A DNA stretch of 64,000 nucleotides from Ramlibacter paludis (GTDB lineage: Bacteria; Pseudomonadota; Gammaproteobacteria; Burkholderiales; Burkholderiaceae_C), in the NCBI RefSeq assembly GCF_022012305.1, contig NZ_JAKLTM010000001.1:620001-684000 (forward strand). The letters run 5' to 3'. Below the pieces are notes generated by a model, which worked only from the letters and a program-made list of their open reading frames with translations, did not search any database and was not told where the DNA came from. This document shows positions 25,922-34,628 of this stretch, piece by piece. The position numbers and the translations under genes were made by a program. Within the stretch, counting starts at the first letter, position 1; the number at the start of each line of letters is the position of its first letter.

Positions 25922-26712
25922 GCGGCAATCCCTTCAAGGCGGCGCTGGCCGCGAAACAGGCGCAGGTGGGCCTCTGGCTCTCGATGGCCGATCCCTACCT
26001 GGCAGAAGTCAGCGCCACGGCCGGCTTCGACTGGCTGTTGATCGACGGCGAGCACGCGCCCAACGACCTGCGCAGCACGCTGGCCGCGCTGCAGGCCGTC
26101 GCGCCTTATCGTTCGCAACCCGTTGTGCGCGCGGTGGCCGGCGAAGTGCCGCTCATCAAGCAGCTACTGGACATAGGCGCGCAGAACCTCCTGATTCCGA
26201 TGGTCGACACCGTCGAACAGGCGCGCGCGCTTGTGCAAGCCGTCCGCTATCCGCCCAATGGCATCCGCGGCGTGGGCAGCGCGGTGGGCCGCGCATCGCG
26301 CTGGAGCCAGCGCGCCGACTACCTTCAGGTGGCCGACGACGAGGTGTGCCTGCTGGTGCAGGCCGAGACGGTGACGGCGCTGAAGAACCTGGAAGCGATC
26401 TGCGACGTGCAAGGCATCGATGGTGTGTTCATCGGGCCGGCGGACCTGTCGGCGTCCCTGGGCCATCGCGGCAATCCGGGGCATCCGGAAGTGCAGGCTG
26501 CGATCGAAGGGGCGATCACGCGGATCGTGAAGAGCGGCAAGGCCGCGGGCATCCTGACCTCGGATGCCAAGCTGGCGGGCCGGTATCTCGAGCTCGGTGC
26601 GACCTTCGTTGCCACCGGGGTCGATGTGTTGCTGTACGCCAGTGCGGCGCGGAAGCTGGCGGCGGAGTACGGATTGGGTGCGGCCGTCGCGAAGCCGGGC
26701 GCGGCGTATTGA
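25918..26712 (+). CDS. HpcH/HpaI-family aldolase (GarL-like)
   Basis: 264 residues, class II pyruvate aldolase. Motifs: [33 protein letters not shown] (Asp and Glu near the active site), [26 protein letters not shown] (metal-binding Glu) and [17 protein letters not shown] (metal-binding Asp). The family cleaves 2-keto-3-deoxy acids to pyruvate and an aldehyde; GarL splits 5-keto-4-deoxyglucarate into pyruvate and tartronate semialdehyde. The start overlaps the dehydrogenase stop (25918-25921). With the dehydratase upstream it forms a two-step path from an aldarate. Confidence 0.91.
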   Translation: MSGNPFKAALAAKQAQVGLWLSMADPYLAEVSATAGFDWLLIDGEHAPNDLRSTLAALQAVAPYRSQPVVRAVAGEVPLIKQLLDIGAQNLLIPMVDTVEQARALVQAVRYPPNGIRGVGSAVGRASRWSQRADYLQVADDEVCLLVQAETVTALKNLEAICDVQGIDGVFIGPADLSASLGHRGNPGHPEVQAAIEGAITRIVKSGKAAGILTSDAKLAGRYLELGATFVATGVDVLLYASAARKLAAEYGLGAAVAKPGAAY

Positions 26713-26765
26713 GCCGAGGCCCGCCCGGAGAGCGCATCCGCGGGCTGCCGCTAGACTCGGCAGCC

Positions 26766-27176
26766 ATGCAGTTCACCAATCTCCCGGCGGCCGGCATGCT
26801 GGCCATCGCGACCGCGCTGGTCGCCGCGTGCGCAAGCGGCCCTGGCGTGCCCAACCAGCCTTACGCGCAATTCGAACCCGCCCAGGGCGGACTGGACGCC
26901 GACACGCGGCCGGCATTCCTGCTGGAGGTCGACGGCGAAGTGCGCTCCATCGAGCGCAACGACCCGGTCCAGCCCGGCTTGCGCAAGCTCGTGCTGAGCG
27001 TTCCCGCCGGCAACAACGTCGCCATGGGCTACGGCGGCTCGCGCCGGCTCGCCGTGACCATCGACGCCAAGCCCTGCGTTCGCTACTACCTCGCGGCCAG
27101 GCGCTCGGCGGACGATGCGCGCGAGTGGCGGGCCTTCGTTGCCGGCACCGAGGCGATCAGCGGGTGCCGGGCGTGA
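26766..27176 (+). CDS. Small lipoprotein, paralogue of the one at 19619
   Basis: 136 residues. Lipoprotein signal with lipobox VAAC (ATALVAACASG). The mature part repeats the layout of the 19619 protein: PYAQFEP, DADTRPAFLLEVDGEVR, RNDPVQPG, IDAKPCVRYYLAARR and a C-terminal Cys. The next lipoprotein gene starts with a GTG that overlaps its TGA by 4 bp. Function unknown. It follows the aldolase gene by 53 bp, but is more likely its own unit with the next gene, since both encode lipoproteins. Confidence 0.85.
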   Translation: MQFTNLPAAGMLAIATALVAACASGPGVPNQPYAQFEPAQGGLDADTRPAFLLEVDGEVRSIERNDPVQPGLRKLVLSVPAGNNVAMGYGGSRRLAVTIDAKPCVRYYLAARRSADDAREWRAFVAGTEAISGCRA

Positions 27177-27709
27177 AAGGCGCGGCTCATTCTCTGTTGC
27201 TGGCTGGCTTGGCGCTGGCGCTCGCTGGCTGCGCGACAACTGCGGTGGGACCGGAGCGAAGGCTTGCTCCAGAGCTCTCGGGTCTGTGGAGGGGCGAAGT
27301 GCAGTTCCATTCGTCCCAGCCGATCGACGGTGAACTCTCGGGCACCAAGGAAATCGTCTTTTCCGTGTGTGACGGCGTGCCTTCGTTCTTCTGGAAGAGG
27401 GACAAAGGCTACGCCTTGGGCCTGGCGAGCTATCGCTACGAGCGCTCCGGAACGTCGCACGTGTTTTCCTTCGTCAAGGCGCAGGCGGAATCGAATCCGG
27501 CCTGGATCGAGACCCAGTCGATGGCGCTGGTCGAGGAGCCCGCAGGCGTGCTGACCGCCAGCTGGAGCCGCACGGTCAGCAACCCACGGACGGACGCCGG
27601 CGACCCCGAAAGGGTGTTCGCGCAGGTCGCCATCGGCCAGTTGCGCAAGACCTCCGACGATTGCGGCCGGTTCCGGCGGCCGGCAGACCTTGGAGGCCGG
27701 GCTGGCTAG
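27173..27709 (+). CDS. Uncharacterised lipoprotein, 178 residues
   Basis: A GTG at 27173, overlapping the stop of the upstream lipoprotein gene, begins a product with a clear lipoprotein signal (LLLAGLALALAGC, lipobox LAGC). The mature protein is beta-rich: ELSGLWRGEVQF, TKEIVFSVCDGVPSFFW, SRTVSNPRT. I do not recognise the family; the opening SGLWRGEV resembles small lipocalin-like or META-like beta barrels only in style. It is convergent with the topoisomerase gene and overlaps its end by 4 bp. Confidence 0.78.
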   Translation: MKGAAHSLLLAGLALALAGCATTAVGPERRLAPELSGLWRGEVQFHSSQPIDGELSGTKEIVFSVCDGVPSFFWKRDKGYALGLASYRYERSGTSHVFSFVKAQAESNPAWIETQSMALVEEPAGVLTASWSRTVSNPRTDAGDPERVFAQVAIGQLRKTSDDCGRFRRPADLGGRAG

Positions 27710-28842
27710 CGTGTCTTTCGGGATCGCTTCTTCACCGCCTTCAAGCTCGCCTTCAGCGATCCCTCCAGCGTCCGCTTCAAGCGCCCCTCCAGCATCGCCA
27801 GCACCGCCGCCTCCTCGGGCTTGAGTTCGGCGATGTCTTCGCGCAGCTCCTCCTCGGCGCGCTCCTTCACCTGCAGCAGCAGGTCGCCCTCGACATAGGC
27901 GTTCAATACCTCGGGGTGCACGTAGCACTTGCGGCAGATCGTCGGCGTGTTGCCCAGGCGCGCCGACACTCGTTCGATCGCGGCCTTGATGTTCTTCTTC
28001 TGCGCGGCCTGGGTGTCGATCTCCTCGAACTCCTGCAGCGCCAGCGCAGCGAGCACGGTGCCGGCCCAGGTGCGGAAGTCCTTGGCCGTGATGTCGCTGC
28101 CGGTCACTTCCTTCAGGTAGGCGTTGACGTCGGCCGAGGTCACCTCGCGCACCTCGCCTTCCTCGTCCTGGTACTGGAACAGGCGCTGGCCGGGCAACTC
28201 CTGGCAGGCGCGCACGATCTTCGCCACCCGCCGGTTCTTCAGCTGCAGCCGCCAGGTCTTGCCGCTCTTGCCCTTGAACTGGAAGCGCAGCTCCGCCCCT
28301 TCCACCTTGACGTGCGGATTGCGCAGCGTCGTCAGGCCATAGCTCTTGTTGGTGCGCGCGTAATCGTCGTTGCCGACGCGGATCAGCGTGGTCTCCAGCA
28401 GGTGCACCACCGTCGCCAGCACCTTTTCGCGCGGCAGGCCGCGCAGCGCCATATGTTGCGCGATCTTCGCGCGCACGGCGGGCAGGGCGCGCGCGAACTC
28501 CATCATGTGCTCGTACTTGGTGCTGTCGCGCACCTCCCGGAACTGCTGGTGGTACTTGTACTGCTTGCGGCCCTTCACGTCGCGGCCGGTGGCCTGAATG
28601 TGGCCACTGGCCTTGGCGCAGATCCACACGTCTTCCCAGGCCGGCGGGATGGCCAGCTTGCGGATGCGCTCCAGCGTGGCCTCGTCGTCGACCTCGCTGC
28701 CGTTCGGCTTGAGGAAGCGGAAGCCGTCGCCCTTGCGCTCGCGCCGGATGCCCTTGTCCTCGTCGGACACATAGCTCAGGCCGGCCGATTCCGCGGCCTC
28801 CTTCGGGTCGACGGGCGTGGTGGTGAAGTCTTCCAGGGCCAT
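27706..28842 (-). CDS. DNA topoisomerase IB (poxvirus-type)
   Basis: 378 residues. Type IB topoisomerase that relaxes supercoils through a 3'-phosphotyrosine link. N-terminal domain with GIRRERKGDGFRFLKPNG; catalytic domain with KYHQQFREVRDSTKYEHM, LRVGNDDYARTNKSYGLTTL-like block (Arg of the active site), FQFKGKSGK (catalytic Lys loop), DFRTWAGTV (Arg/His region) and the nucleophile Tyr307 in CRKCYVHPEVL. The C-terminal tail is Lys/Arg-rich. It is followed by nothing on the same strand; the CvpA-CAP gene ends 1 bp before its start, so they may be cotranscribed. Confidence 0.93.
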   Translation of the reverse strand: MALEDFTTTPVDPKEAAESAGLSYVSDEDKGIRRERKGDGFRFLKPNGSEVDDEATLERIRKLAIPPAWEDVWICAKASGHIQATGRDVKGRKQYKYHQQFREVRDSTKYEHMMEFARALPAVRAKIAQHMALRGLPREKVLATVVHLLETTLIRVGNDDYARTNKSYGLTTLRNPHVKVEGAELRFQFKGKSGKTWRLQLKNRRVAKIVRACQELPGQRLFQYQDEEGEVREVTSADVNAYLKEVTGSDITAKDFRTWAGTVLAALALQEFEEIDTQAAQKKNIKAAIERVSARLGNTPTICRKCYVHPEVLNAYVEGDLLLQVKERAEEELREDIAELKPEEAAVLAMLEGRLKRTLEGSLKASLKAVKKRSRKTR

Positions 28843-28843
28843 G

Positions 28844-29803
28844 TCAGTTGCGGAAGTCCTGCGTGACCATCAGGCCCTGCGCGCCGCCATCGAGCACGCC
28901 GATGCCGACCCGACCGAATTGCGGCCGCAGGATGTTTGCGCGGTGGCCGGGCGAATGCATCAGGCCCTGGTGCGCGCCGGCCAAGGTGGGTGCCAGCGCC
29001 AGGTTCTCACCCGCGGCGAGGTAGCCCAGGCGCGCGGTGCGCATGCGGTCGGCGAGGTCGCGGCCGTCCGGCGTGACGTGCGAGAAATAGCCGCGCGCGT
29101 ACATGTCGCGGCTGTGGGCGCGCGCCAGCTCCGCCAGCATGGGATCGGCCTTCAGCGGCTGCAGGCCGCGCTGCGAGCGCTCGCCGTTCACCAGGTCGAG
29201 CATCGCGTCCTCCAGGTCGTTGCGCACGACCGTCTTCGCGACCGGATAACGCAGCGCGATCGACTTGCGCGACTCGGGATCGACGGTCAGCGACTGCAGC
29301 GTGTGGTGGACGGCGGGGTCGAAGATGGGCGCCACCTGAACTTCGACCCATTCGGCCGGCGTGGCCAGCCGCGCCGCCAGCTGGCTTTCACGCGCCCAGA
29401 CGGTGAACGGGCCGAGCGGCACCGTCAGCAGCACCACGCCGACGACCGTAGCGAAGATCGCGCCGTTGACGACGCCGGGAACGAGTCCCGCCAGCCGGTT
29501 CAGGACATTGCGATGCACGCCCGGCGGCGCCCAGCGCGCGAGCCGGAGCGTCGCGGCGCCCAACAGGAAGTGCACCAGGAAGAAGAGCAGCACGAACGCC
29601 GCCGGCGCCGCCCACACGCCGAGTTGCGGCAGCAGCGCCAAGGCCCAGGCGGCCGGATAGCGGTAGCCGAAGAACGCCAGGGCAAGGCTGAGCGCCAGCG
29701 TCAGCAGGTCGAGCGTCGCGTAGACGAAGCCGCGCGCCCAGCCGCCGACGGCGCCGATGCAGATGATGCCCACGAGCAGGGCGTCGACCAGGTTGAGCGT
29801 CAT
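28844..29803 (-). CDS. CvpA-like membrane domain fused to CAP (SCP/PR-1) domain
   Basis: 319 residues in two parts. Residues about 1-165 contain four hydrophobic helices and the CvpA pattern (NLVDALLVGIICIGAVGGWARGFVYATLDL, then PGVVNGAIFATVVGVVLL). Residues about 195-319 form a CAP domain: MLDLVNGERSQRGLQPLKADPMLAELARAHSRDM, YFSHVTPDGRDLADR, ENLALA, HSPGHRANILRPQFGRVGIGV. The CAP His and Glu residues of the metal site are present. The protein would hold the CAP domain on the outer face of the inner membrane. Upstream of topoisomerase IB. Confidence 0.88.
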   Translation of the reverse strand: MTLNLVDALLVGIICIGAVGGWARGFVYATLDLLTLALSLALAFFGYRYPAAWALALLPQLGVWAAPAAFVLLFFLVHFLLGAATLRLARWAPPGVHRNVLNRLAGLVPGVVNGAIFATVVGVVLLTVPLGPFTVWARESQLAARLATPAEWVEVQVAPIFDPAVHHTLQSLTVDPESRKSIALRYPVAKTVVRNDLEDAMLDLVNGERSQRGLQPLKADPMLAELARAHSRDMYARGYFSHVTPDGRDLADRMRTARLGYLAAGENLALAPTLAGAHQGLMHSPGHRANILRPQFGRVGIGVLDGGAQGLMVTQDFRN

Positions 29804-29879
29804 GCCGGCCGCAGTATCGGCCGGGCGACCGAATGGATGACGTAGGACGGTGCCGTCGCTTGGCTTCCGCGCGGGCGCG

Positions 29880-30353
29880 CTAGCGCACCACGTGAAAGAG
29901 CAGGGCCGCCTGCACGCTCGCCAGCATGCGCGCGAGCTCGCTGCTCTCCGGCAGCATCATGGCGTCGGCGGTGCCGCGAAAGACCTGCGCCCAGTGCACG
30001 GCCCAATCGCGCGTGTCGGTCACTTCGACGTACAGCGAGCAGCCGCCGCGCGCGTCGCGCGAGCAGCGGCCGGTGACCAGGTGGCCGATGCGCAGCTGGC
30101 GGCAGATCAGCTCCAGCGCGTGTTCGGGCGCGCGCTCGATGAATTCGGAGTTGACGAGGATCGCTTCGATGGCCGGGGTCTGCATCAGCCCGGTTCGGAG
30201 TTGCTGCGCGAGCCCGCTTCCCAGCAGGCGCAGCGCCGCATCGTCGCCGGCGGGCGCGAATGGCATGACGGCCACCAGCGGGCGGCGGAGCGCCTGGGCG
30301 ATGTCCTCTTCGTCTTCGTCGAGGTCCTGGAAGTAGACGGTGGTGTTCTTCAC
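29880..30353 (-). CDS. Uncharacterised 157-residue protein, TolB N-terminal-like
   Basis: 157 residues, no clear signal peptide. The pattern RRPLVAVMPFAPAGDD..ALRLLGSGLAQQLRTGLMQ..AIEAILV, then a helix and IGHLVTGRCSRDARGGCSLYVEV.D...AVHWAQVF, resembles the TolB N-terminal-like domain found with adenylate cyclases and ATP-dependent regulators. The Cys residues in GRCSR and GGCSL are unusual for the family. It stands alone between the CvpA-CAP gene and a small Arg-rich gene. Function unknown. Confidence 0.7.
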   Translation of the reverse strand: MKNTTVYFQDLDEDEEDIAQALRRPLVAVMPFAPAGDDAALRLLGSGLAQQLRTGLMQTPAIEAILVNSEFIERAPEHALELICRQLRIGHLVTGRCSRDARGGCSLYVEVTDTRDWAVHWAQVFRGTADAMMLPESSELARMLASVQAALLFHVVR

Positions 30354-30444
30354 GGGCAGGCAGCGGCGGCGGACGGCCGCCAGCTGATCTGCGCGGATTC
30401 TAGGAGCTGCGCGGGCGGCGCGGCCTCCCCAGATCGGGGGAGGC

Positions 30445-30747
30445 TCAGTGCGGGTGCTCGCCCTTGGTCACGCGGCGCCAGGCGGCGCGAGTGGCCTCGC
30501 GGGCTTCTTCCCAGCGCAGGCGGGAGCGTCCGCGCACGCGCTGGAAGTCGTCCTTCAGCGCGTGTTCCAGCTCGTCGAACTCGCCGTGGCGCCGCACCGG
30601 GCCGGTGTAGCCCACGCGGTAGGCGGGGCTGTAGTCCTCGTAGCTGAACTCGGCGCGGTAGTAGGGCTCGCGCCGGTACGCGTCGCGCCAGTACGCCTCC
30701 TCGGCGGTCGGGTTGATGGCGGGCGGGGCGGCGAGTTCTTGCGGCAT
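30445..30747 (-). CDS. Uncharacterised 100-residue protein
   Basis: From the ATG at 30747 the product is 100 residues, charged and soluble, with an aromatic N-terminal half (EEAYWRDAYRREPYYRAEFSYEDYSPAYRVGYTG) and a basic helical C-terminus (RLRWEEAREATRAAWRR). An in-frame ATG at 30843 would add 32 basic residues and seems too long. This tyrosine-rich pattern occurs in conserved small proteins of Burkholderiales of unknown function. A hairpin (CCTCCCC/GGGGAGG, 30424-30443) lies right after its stop and could end transcription, although no T-run follows. Confidence 0.68.
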   Translation of the reverse strand: MPQELAAPPAINPTAEEAYWRDAYRREPYYRAEFSYEDYSPAYRVGYTGPVRRHGEFDELEHALKDDFQRVRGRSRLRWEEAREATRAAWRRVTKGEHPH

Positions 30748-30859
30748 GGGGCCATGGTGCTGCGCCGCCGACGAGCCACCCTGCGGCGCGCGGCGCTTCC
30801 GCATGTAGGACGCAACCGAAGTCCGCGCACCAGCGCGGCGCACTGGCTATGCTTGCGGG

Positions 30860-31441
30860 ATGAGCAAGGCGTTCACGCGCGAGACCGACAGCGACATCGA
30901 CGACGACGAAGACGGCGGCGGACTCCCTCCCTTGCCCGCGGGCAGCAAGAACTACATCACGCCGCAAGGCTACGCGCGCCTGCGCGCGGAGCTGCTGCAG
31001 CTGATCGACGACGAGCGGCCCAAGGTGGTGGAGATCGTGCACTGGGCGGCAAGCAACGGGGACCGGTCCGAGAACGGCGACTACATCTACGGCAAGAAGC
31101 GGCTGCGCGAGATCGATCGCCGCATCCGCTTCCTGACCAAGCGCCTGGAGATCGCCGAAGTGACCGACCCGACGGTGCACGCGGGCCGCGACCAAGTGTT
31201 CTTCGGCGCCACCGTGACCTATGCGGAAGAGTCGGGCACCGAGCGCACGGTCACCATCCTGGGCATCGACGAGGCCGACAGCGCGCAAGGCCAGGTGAGC
31301 TGGATCTCGCCGATCGCCCGGGCCCTGCTGAAGGCGAGGGAAGGCGACGTGGTGAAGCTGGTGACGCCGGCGGGGGCGCAGGAGGTCGAAGTGCTGCGGG
31401 TGGAGTATCCGCCCGCGACCGGGGTCAGCTCCCCGGCCTGA
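30860..31441 (+). CDS. greB: Transcription elongation factor GreB
   Basis: 193 residues. GreB stimulates cleavage of backtracked RNA in RNA polymerase. The N-terminal coiled coil starts at NYITPQGYARLRAELLQLIDDERPKVVEIVHWAASNGDRSENGDYIYGKKRLREIDRR; the acidic tip (D and E in the SENGDY loop) is present. The C-terminal FKBP-like domain has FGATVTYAEESG, ISPIARALLKAREGDVVKL. An extra acidic stretch at residues 9-19 precedes the coiled coil. The 3' end overlaps spoT on the other strand by 17 bp, a gene pair order seen in related bacteria. Confidence 0.95.
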   Translation: MSKAFTRETDSDIDDDEDGGGLPPLPAGSKNYITPQGYARLRAELLQLIDDERPKVVEIVHWAASNGDRSENGDYIYGKKRLREIDRRIRFLTKRLEIAEVTDPTVHAGRDQVFFGATVTYAEESGTERTVTILGIDEADSAQGQVSWISPIARALLKAREGDVVKLVTPAGAQEVEVLRVEYPPATGVSSPA

Positions 31442-33680
31442 TCCGCACCGCGTTCATCACCGAAGGCGTGCGCTTCAAATTGCGCAGCACCGCCTCGAGG
31501 TGGTTGCGGTCGCGCACCGAAACGACGAAGCGCAGGTCGGTGGCGTCCTGGGCGCGGCCGTCGTCCATGTCGACGTGCACGATGTCCGCTTCGGCGTTGG
31601 CCAGCGCGGCGGCGACGCGCGCCAGCGTGCCCTTGCCGTTGGCCACGGTCACCAGCACGCCGGTCTCGAAGGAGCGCACCGGATCGTCGGCCCACTCCAC
31701 GCCGATGAAGCGCTCGGCATCCTTGTGCTGCAGGCGGCGCGCCACCGAGCAGGTCTCGGCATGCACGACCAGGCCCTCGCCGCGACCGAGGTAGCCGACG
31801 ATGGGGTCGCCCGGAATGGGGCGGCAGCAGGTGGCGAACTGCACCGAGGCGTTCTCGCTGCCGTCCAGCGTAATCCCGCCTTGCGATACGTTCTCGTGCG
31901 CGGTGAAGCGCTCGCGGCTGAGAAGCAGCGCGTCCGGCTTCTCGCCCATCTCGCCCAGCAGCACCATCAGGCGCTTGGCGACGATGCCGGCAATCCGGCG
32001 GCCCAGGCCCAGGTCGGTCAGCAGCTCGGCCCGGCTGCGGTTGCCGGTGAAGCGCAGCAGCTTTTCCCACAGCGCGTGGTACTGCTCGTCGTCCGGCGGC
32101 AGGCGCTCCAGGCCTTCGGCGCGCAGCGCCTGGGCCAGCAATTTCTCGCCGAGCTCCTGCGACTCGGCATGCGCCATCGTCTTCAGGTGATGCCGGATCT
32201 TGGAGCGGGCACGGCCGGTGCGCACGAAGCCCAGCCACGCGGGGTTGGGAGCGGACACGGCAGCCGTCACCACTTCCACCACGTCGCCGTTCTTCAGCTC
32301 GGTGCGCAGCGGCACTTGCGCGCCATTGATGCGGGCGGCGGCCGTGCGATCGCCCACGTCGGAGTGGATGGCGTAGGCGAAGTCGACCACCGTCGCGCCG
32401 CGCGGCAGCGCCAGGATCTGGCTCTTGGGCGTGAACACGTAGACCGCATCGGGGAAGAGGTCGATCTTGACGTGGTCCCAGAATTCGGCGGCGTCGCGCG
32501 TCTCGTTCTGGATGTCCAGCAGCGATTGCAGCCACTTGGTGCCCAGCCGCTCCTGGCTTTCTTCCTGCAACGCGGTCGCCTTGTACAGCCAGTGCGCGGC
32601 CACGCCCGACTCGGCCACCAGGTGCATGGCTTCGGTGCGCAGCTGGAATTCGACGTTCACCCCCGAGGGCCCGACCAGCGTGGTGTGCAGCGACTGGTAG
32701 CCGTTGATCTTGGGGATGGCGATGTGGTCCTTGAAGCGGCCCGGCACCGGCTTGTACTGCTGGTGCAGCAGGCCCATCGCGGTGTAGCAGTCGGTGACCG
32801 TCGGCACGATGATGCGGAAGCCGTAGATGTCGGTGACCTGGGCAAAGCTCAGGTGCTTCTCGTCCATCTTGCGGTAGACGGAATAGAGCGTCTTCTCGCG
32901 CCCGGCGATGCGCACCTTCATGCCGGCGGCCTCGAAGGACGCCTCGACGTCGCGCTGCACCTTCTGGATCAGGTCGCGCCGGCGGCTGCGGGCTTTGCTC
33001 ACGGCCTTGTTCAGGATGGCGTAGCGCCAGGGCTTGAGGTAGCGGAAGGCCAGCTCCTGCAGCTCGCGGTAGGTGGCGTTCAGGCCCAGGCGGTGCGCGA
33101 TGGGCGCGTAGATGTCCAGCGTCTCGGAGGAGATGCGCGCCCACTTCTCGCGCGGCACGTCTTCCAGCGTCCGCATGTTGTGCGAGCGGTCGGCCAGCTT
33201 GACCAGGATCACCCGCACGTCGCGGGCCATGGCCAGCAGCATCTTGCGGAAGCTCTCGGCCTGGTTTTCCTCGCGGGTGTTGAACTGCAGCTTGTCCAGC
33301 TTGGTCAGGCCGTCGACCAGTTCGGCCACCGGCGCGCCGAAGCGCTCGATCAGCTCCGGCTTGGTGACGCCGCAATCCTCGATCGCGTCGTGCAGCAGCG
33401 CCGCCATGAGGGCCTGCACGTCGAGCTTCCACTCGGCGCACTGCGCCGCCACGGCGATCGGGTGGGTGATGTAGGGCTCGCCGCTGGCGCGGATCTGGCC
33501 CAGGTGCGCCTCGTCGGCAAAGCGGTAGGCCTTGCGGACCTGGTCGACCTCGGCCGGGTCCAGGTAGTCGAGCCGGGCGGTGAGCGCGGCAAAGCTTGCC
33601 GCTGCGGCGTTGGCCGCGGCGGGGGAGGGGAGGATGGGGCTGCTGGGTCGCTTGCCCGTGGGGTGGAGCACCGCGCTCAT
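31425..33680 (-). CDS. spoT: Bifunctional (p)ppGpp synthetase/hydrolase SpoT/Rel
   Basis: 751 residues, all four domains in order: HD hydrolase (HPIAVAAQ, LLHDAIEDC, LADRSHNMRTL), synthetase (GREKTLYSVYRKMDEKHL, VTDIYGFRIIV), TGS (VYVFTPKSQILALPRGATVVDFAYAIHSDVGDRT) and C-terminal ACT domain (VLVTVANGKGTLARVAAALANAEADIVHV). The intact His-Asp pair in LLHDAIED indicates active hydrolysis, so it is SpoT-like rather than RelA-like. The ATG at 33680 is chosen; an upstream start at 33713 would lie within the rpoZ terminator. It follows rpoZ on the same strand after a terminator, the familiar gmk-rpoZ-spoT order. Confidence 0.95.
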   Translation of the reverse strand: MSAVLHPTGKRPSSPILPSPAAANAAAASFAALTARLDYLDPAEVDQVRKAYRFADEAHLGQIRASGEPYITHPIAVAAQCAEWKLDVQALMAALLHDAIEDCGVTKPELIERFGAPVAELVDGLTKLDKLQFNTREENQAESFRKMLLAMARDVRVILVKLADRSHNMRTLEDVPREKWARISSETLDIYAPIAHRLGLNATYRELQELAFRYLKPWRYAILNKAVSKARSRRRDLIQKVQRDVEASFEAAGMKVRIAGREKTLYSVYRKMDEKHLSFAQVTDIYGFRIIVPTVTDCYTAMGLLHQQYKPVPGRFKDHIAIPKINGYQSLHTTLVGPSGVNVEFQLRTEAMHLVAESGVAAHWLYKATALQEESQERLGTKWLQSLLDIQNETRDAAEFWDHVKIDLFPDAVYVFTPKSQILALPRGATVVDFAYAIHSDVGDRTAAARINGAQVPLRTELKNGDVVEVVTAAVSAPNPAWLGFVRTGRARSKIRHHLKTMAHAESQELGEKLLAQALRAEGLERLPPDDEQYHALWEKLLRFTGNRSRAELLTDLGLGRRIAGIVAKRLMVLLGEMGEKPDALLLSRERFTAHENVSQGGITLDGSENASVQFATCCRPIPGDPIVGYLGRGEGLVVHAETCSVARRLQHKDAERFIGVEWADDPVRSFETGVLVTVANGKGTLARVAAALANAEADIVHVDMDDGRAQDATDLRFVVSVRDRNHLEAVLRNLKRTPSVMNAVRIRPGS

Positions 33681-33700
33681 GGCCCCATGATAGAGGGCAA

Positions 33701-33732
33701 AACAAAAAAGCACCGCCAGGCGGTGCTTTTAC
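33701..33732 (-). terminator. Rho-independent terminator after rpoZ
   Basis: Read on the minus strand, AGCACCGCC and GGCGGTGCT form a stem followed by TTTTTTG. It lies between rpoZ and spoT and would stop or attenuate gmk-rpoZ transcripts. Confidence 0.8.
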
Positions 33733-33733
33733 T

Positions 33734-33761
33734 GGATCCCCGCCTACGCGGGGATGCCGGG
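33734..33761. repeat. Intergenic palindromic repeat (family 1)
   Basis: GGATCCCCGCCTACGCGGGG is a GC-rich hairpin. The same theme recurs at 37541, 40229, 50140 and 59325. Confidence 0.6.
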
Positions 33762-33773
33762 CGAACGCTTCGC

Positions 33774-33977
33774 TTAACCCGGCACTTTCTTCAGCATCTC
33801 CAGCCCGATCTTGCCTTCGGCAATCTCGCGCAGGGCGGTGACGCCCGGCTTGTTCTTGCTTTCGATCTTGGGCGCGTGGCCCTGGCTCAGCATGCGGGCG
33901 CGGTAGGTCGCGGCCAGCACCAGCTGGAAGCGGTTGGGGATCTTTTCGAGGCAGTCTTCGACGGTGATACGGGCCAT
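33774..33977 (-). CDS. rpoZ: RNA polymerase omega subunit
   Basis: 67 residues, the usual size. It opens with [20 protein letters not shown] and holds [10 protein letters not shown] and [16 protein letters not shown], all standard for RpoZ, the small subunit that helps beta' folding and ppGpp response. It is 25 bp downstream of gmk on the same strand, with a terminator after it and then spoT. GGAAAGAATCC precedes the ATG. Confidence 0.97.
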   Translation of the reverse strand: MARITVEDCLEKIPNRFQLVLAATYRARMLSQGHAPKIESKNKPGVTALREIAEGKIGLEMLKKVPG

Positions 33978-34002
33978 GGATTCTTTCCGAGGGGGGTTCT
34001 GT

Positions 34003-34620
34003 CTAGATGCCGAGAGCCTGGAAGACCTCGGCGCGCAGGCGGCGCTGGGACAGGTATTTCAGCCGCTGGGCGTGCACGATTGCCTTGAGATCGAACAGGG
34101 CACGCTCAAATAACTCGTTGATTATAACGAAATCGAATTCTTTTGCCTGCGCCAGTTCGGCAGCCGCATTGGCCAGCCGGGTTTCGATGACCTCAGGGGT
34201 GTCCTCGCCGCGCCGCTCCAGCCGCGAGCGCAATTCGTCCCAGCTGGGAGGCAGGATGAAGATCAGCACCGCGTTGGGATAGATGCGCTTGATCTGCAGC
34301 GCGCCCTGCCAGTCGATCTCGAGGATCACGTCGGCGCCCTGGGCGATGCGGTCCTCGATGGCCTTCTTGGACGTGCCGTAGCGGTGGCCGTGCACGTGGG
34401 CCCATTCGACGAAGCCGTCGGCCAGCACCATCTGGTCGAACTCGCTGGCCGGCACGAAGAAGTACTCGCGCCCGTGCTTTTCCTGGCCGCGCGGCGGCCG
34501 GGTGGTGTGCGACACCGAGGGCATCACGTGCGAGTCGAGCTCGCGCAGGGCCTTGACCAAGCTGGACTTGCCCGCCCCGGAAGGCGCGGCCACAACGAAA
34601 AGGTTACCCGGGTAGTCCAT
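34003..34620 (-). CDS. gmk: Guanylate kinase
   Basis: 205 residues. Phosphorylates GMP to GDP. P-loop [14 protein letters not shown] near the N-terminus, then the GMP-binding region [22 protein letters not shown] and the Glu/Tyr pocket, and [17 protein letters not shown] in the lid. It lies 8 bp downstream of the yicC gene, so yicC-gmk-rpoZ form an operon. The ATG at 34620 follows directly after that gap. Confidence 0.97.
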   Translation of the reverse strand: MDYPGNLFVVAAPSGAGKSSLVKALRELDSHVMPSVSHTTRPPRGQEKHGREYFFVPASEFDQMVLADGFVEWAHVHGHRYGTSKKAIEDRIAQGADVILEIDWQGALQIKRIYPNAVLIFILPPSWDELRSRLERRGEDTPEVIETRLANAAAELAQAKEFDFVIINELFERALFDLKAIVHAQRLKYLSQRRLRAEVFQALGI

Positions 34621-34628
34621 ACGCGAGC

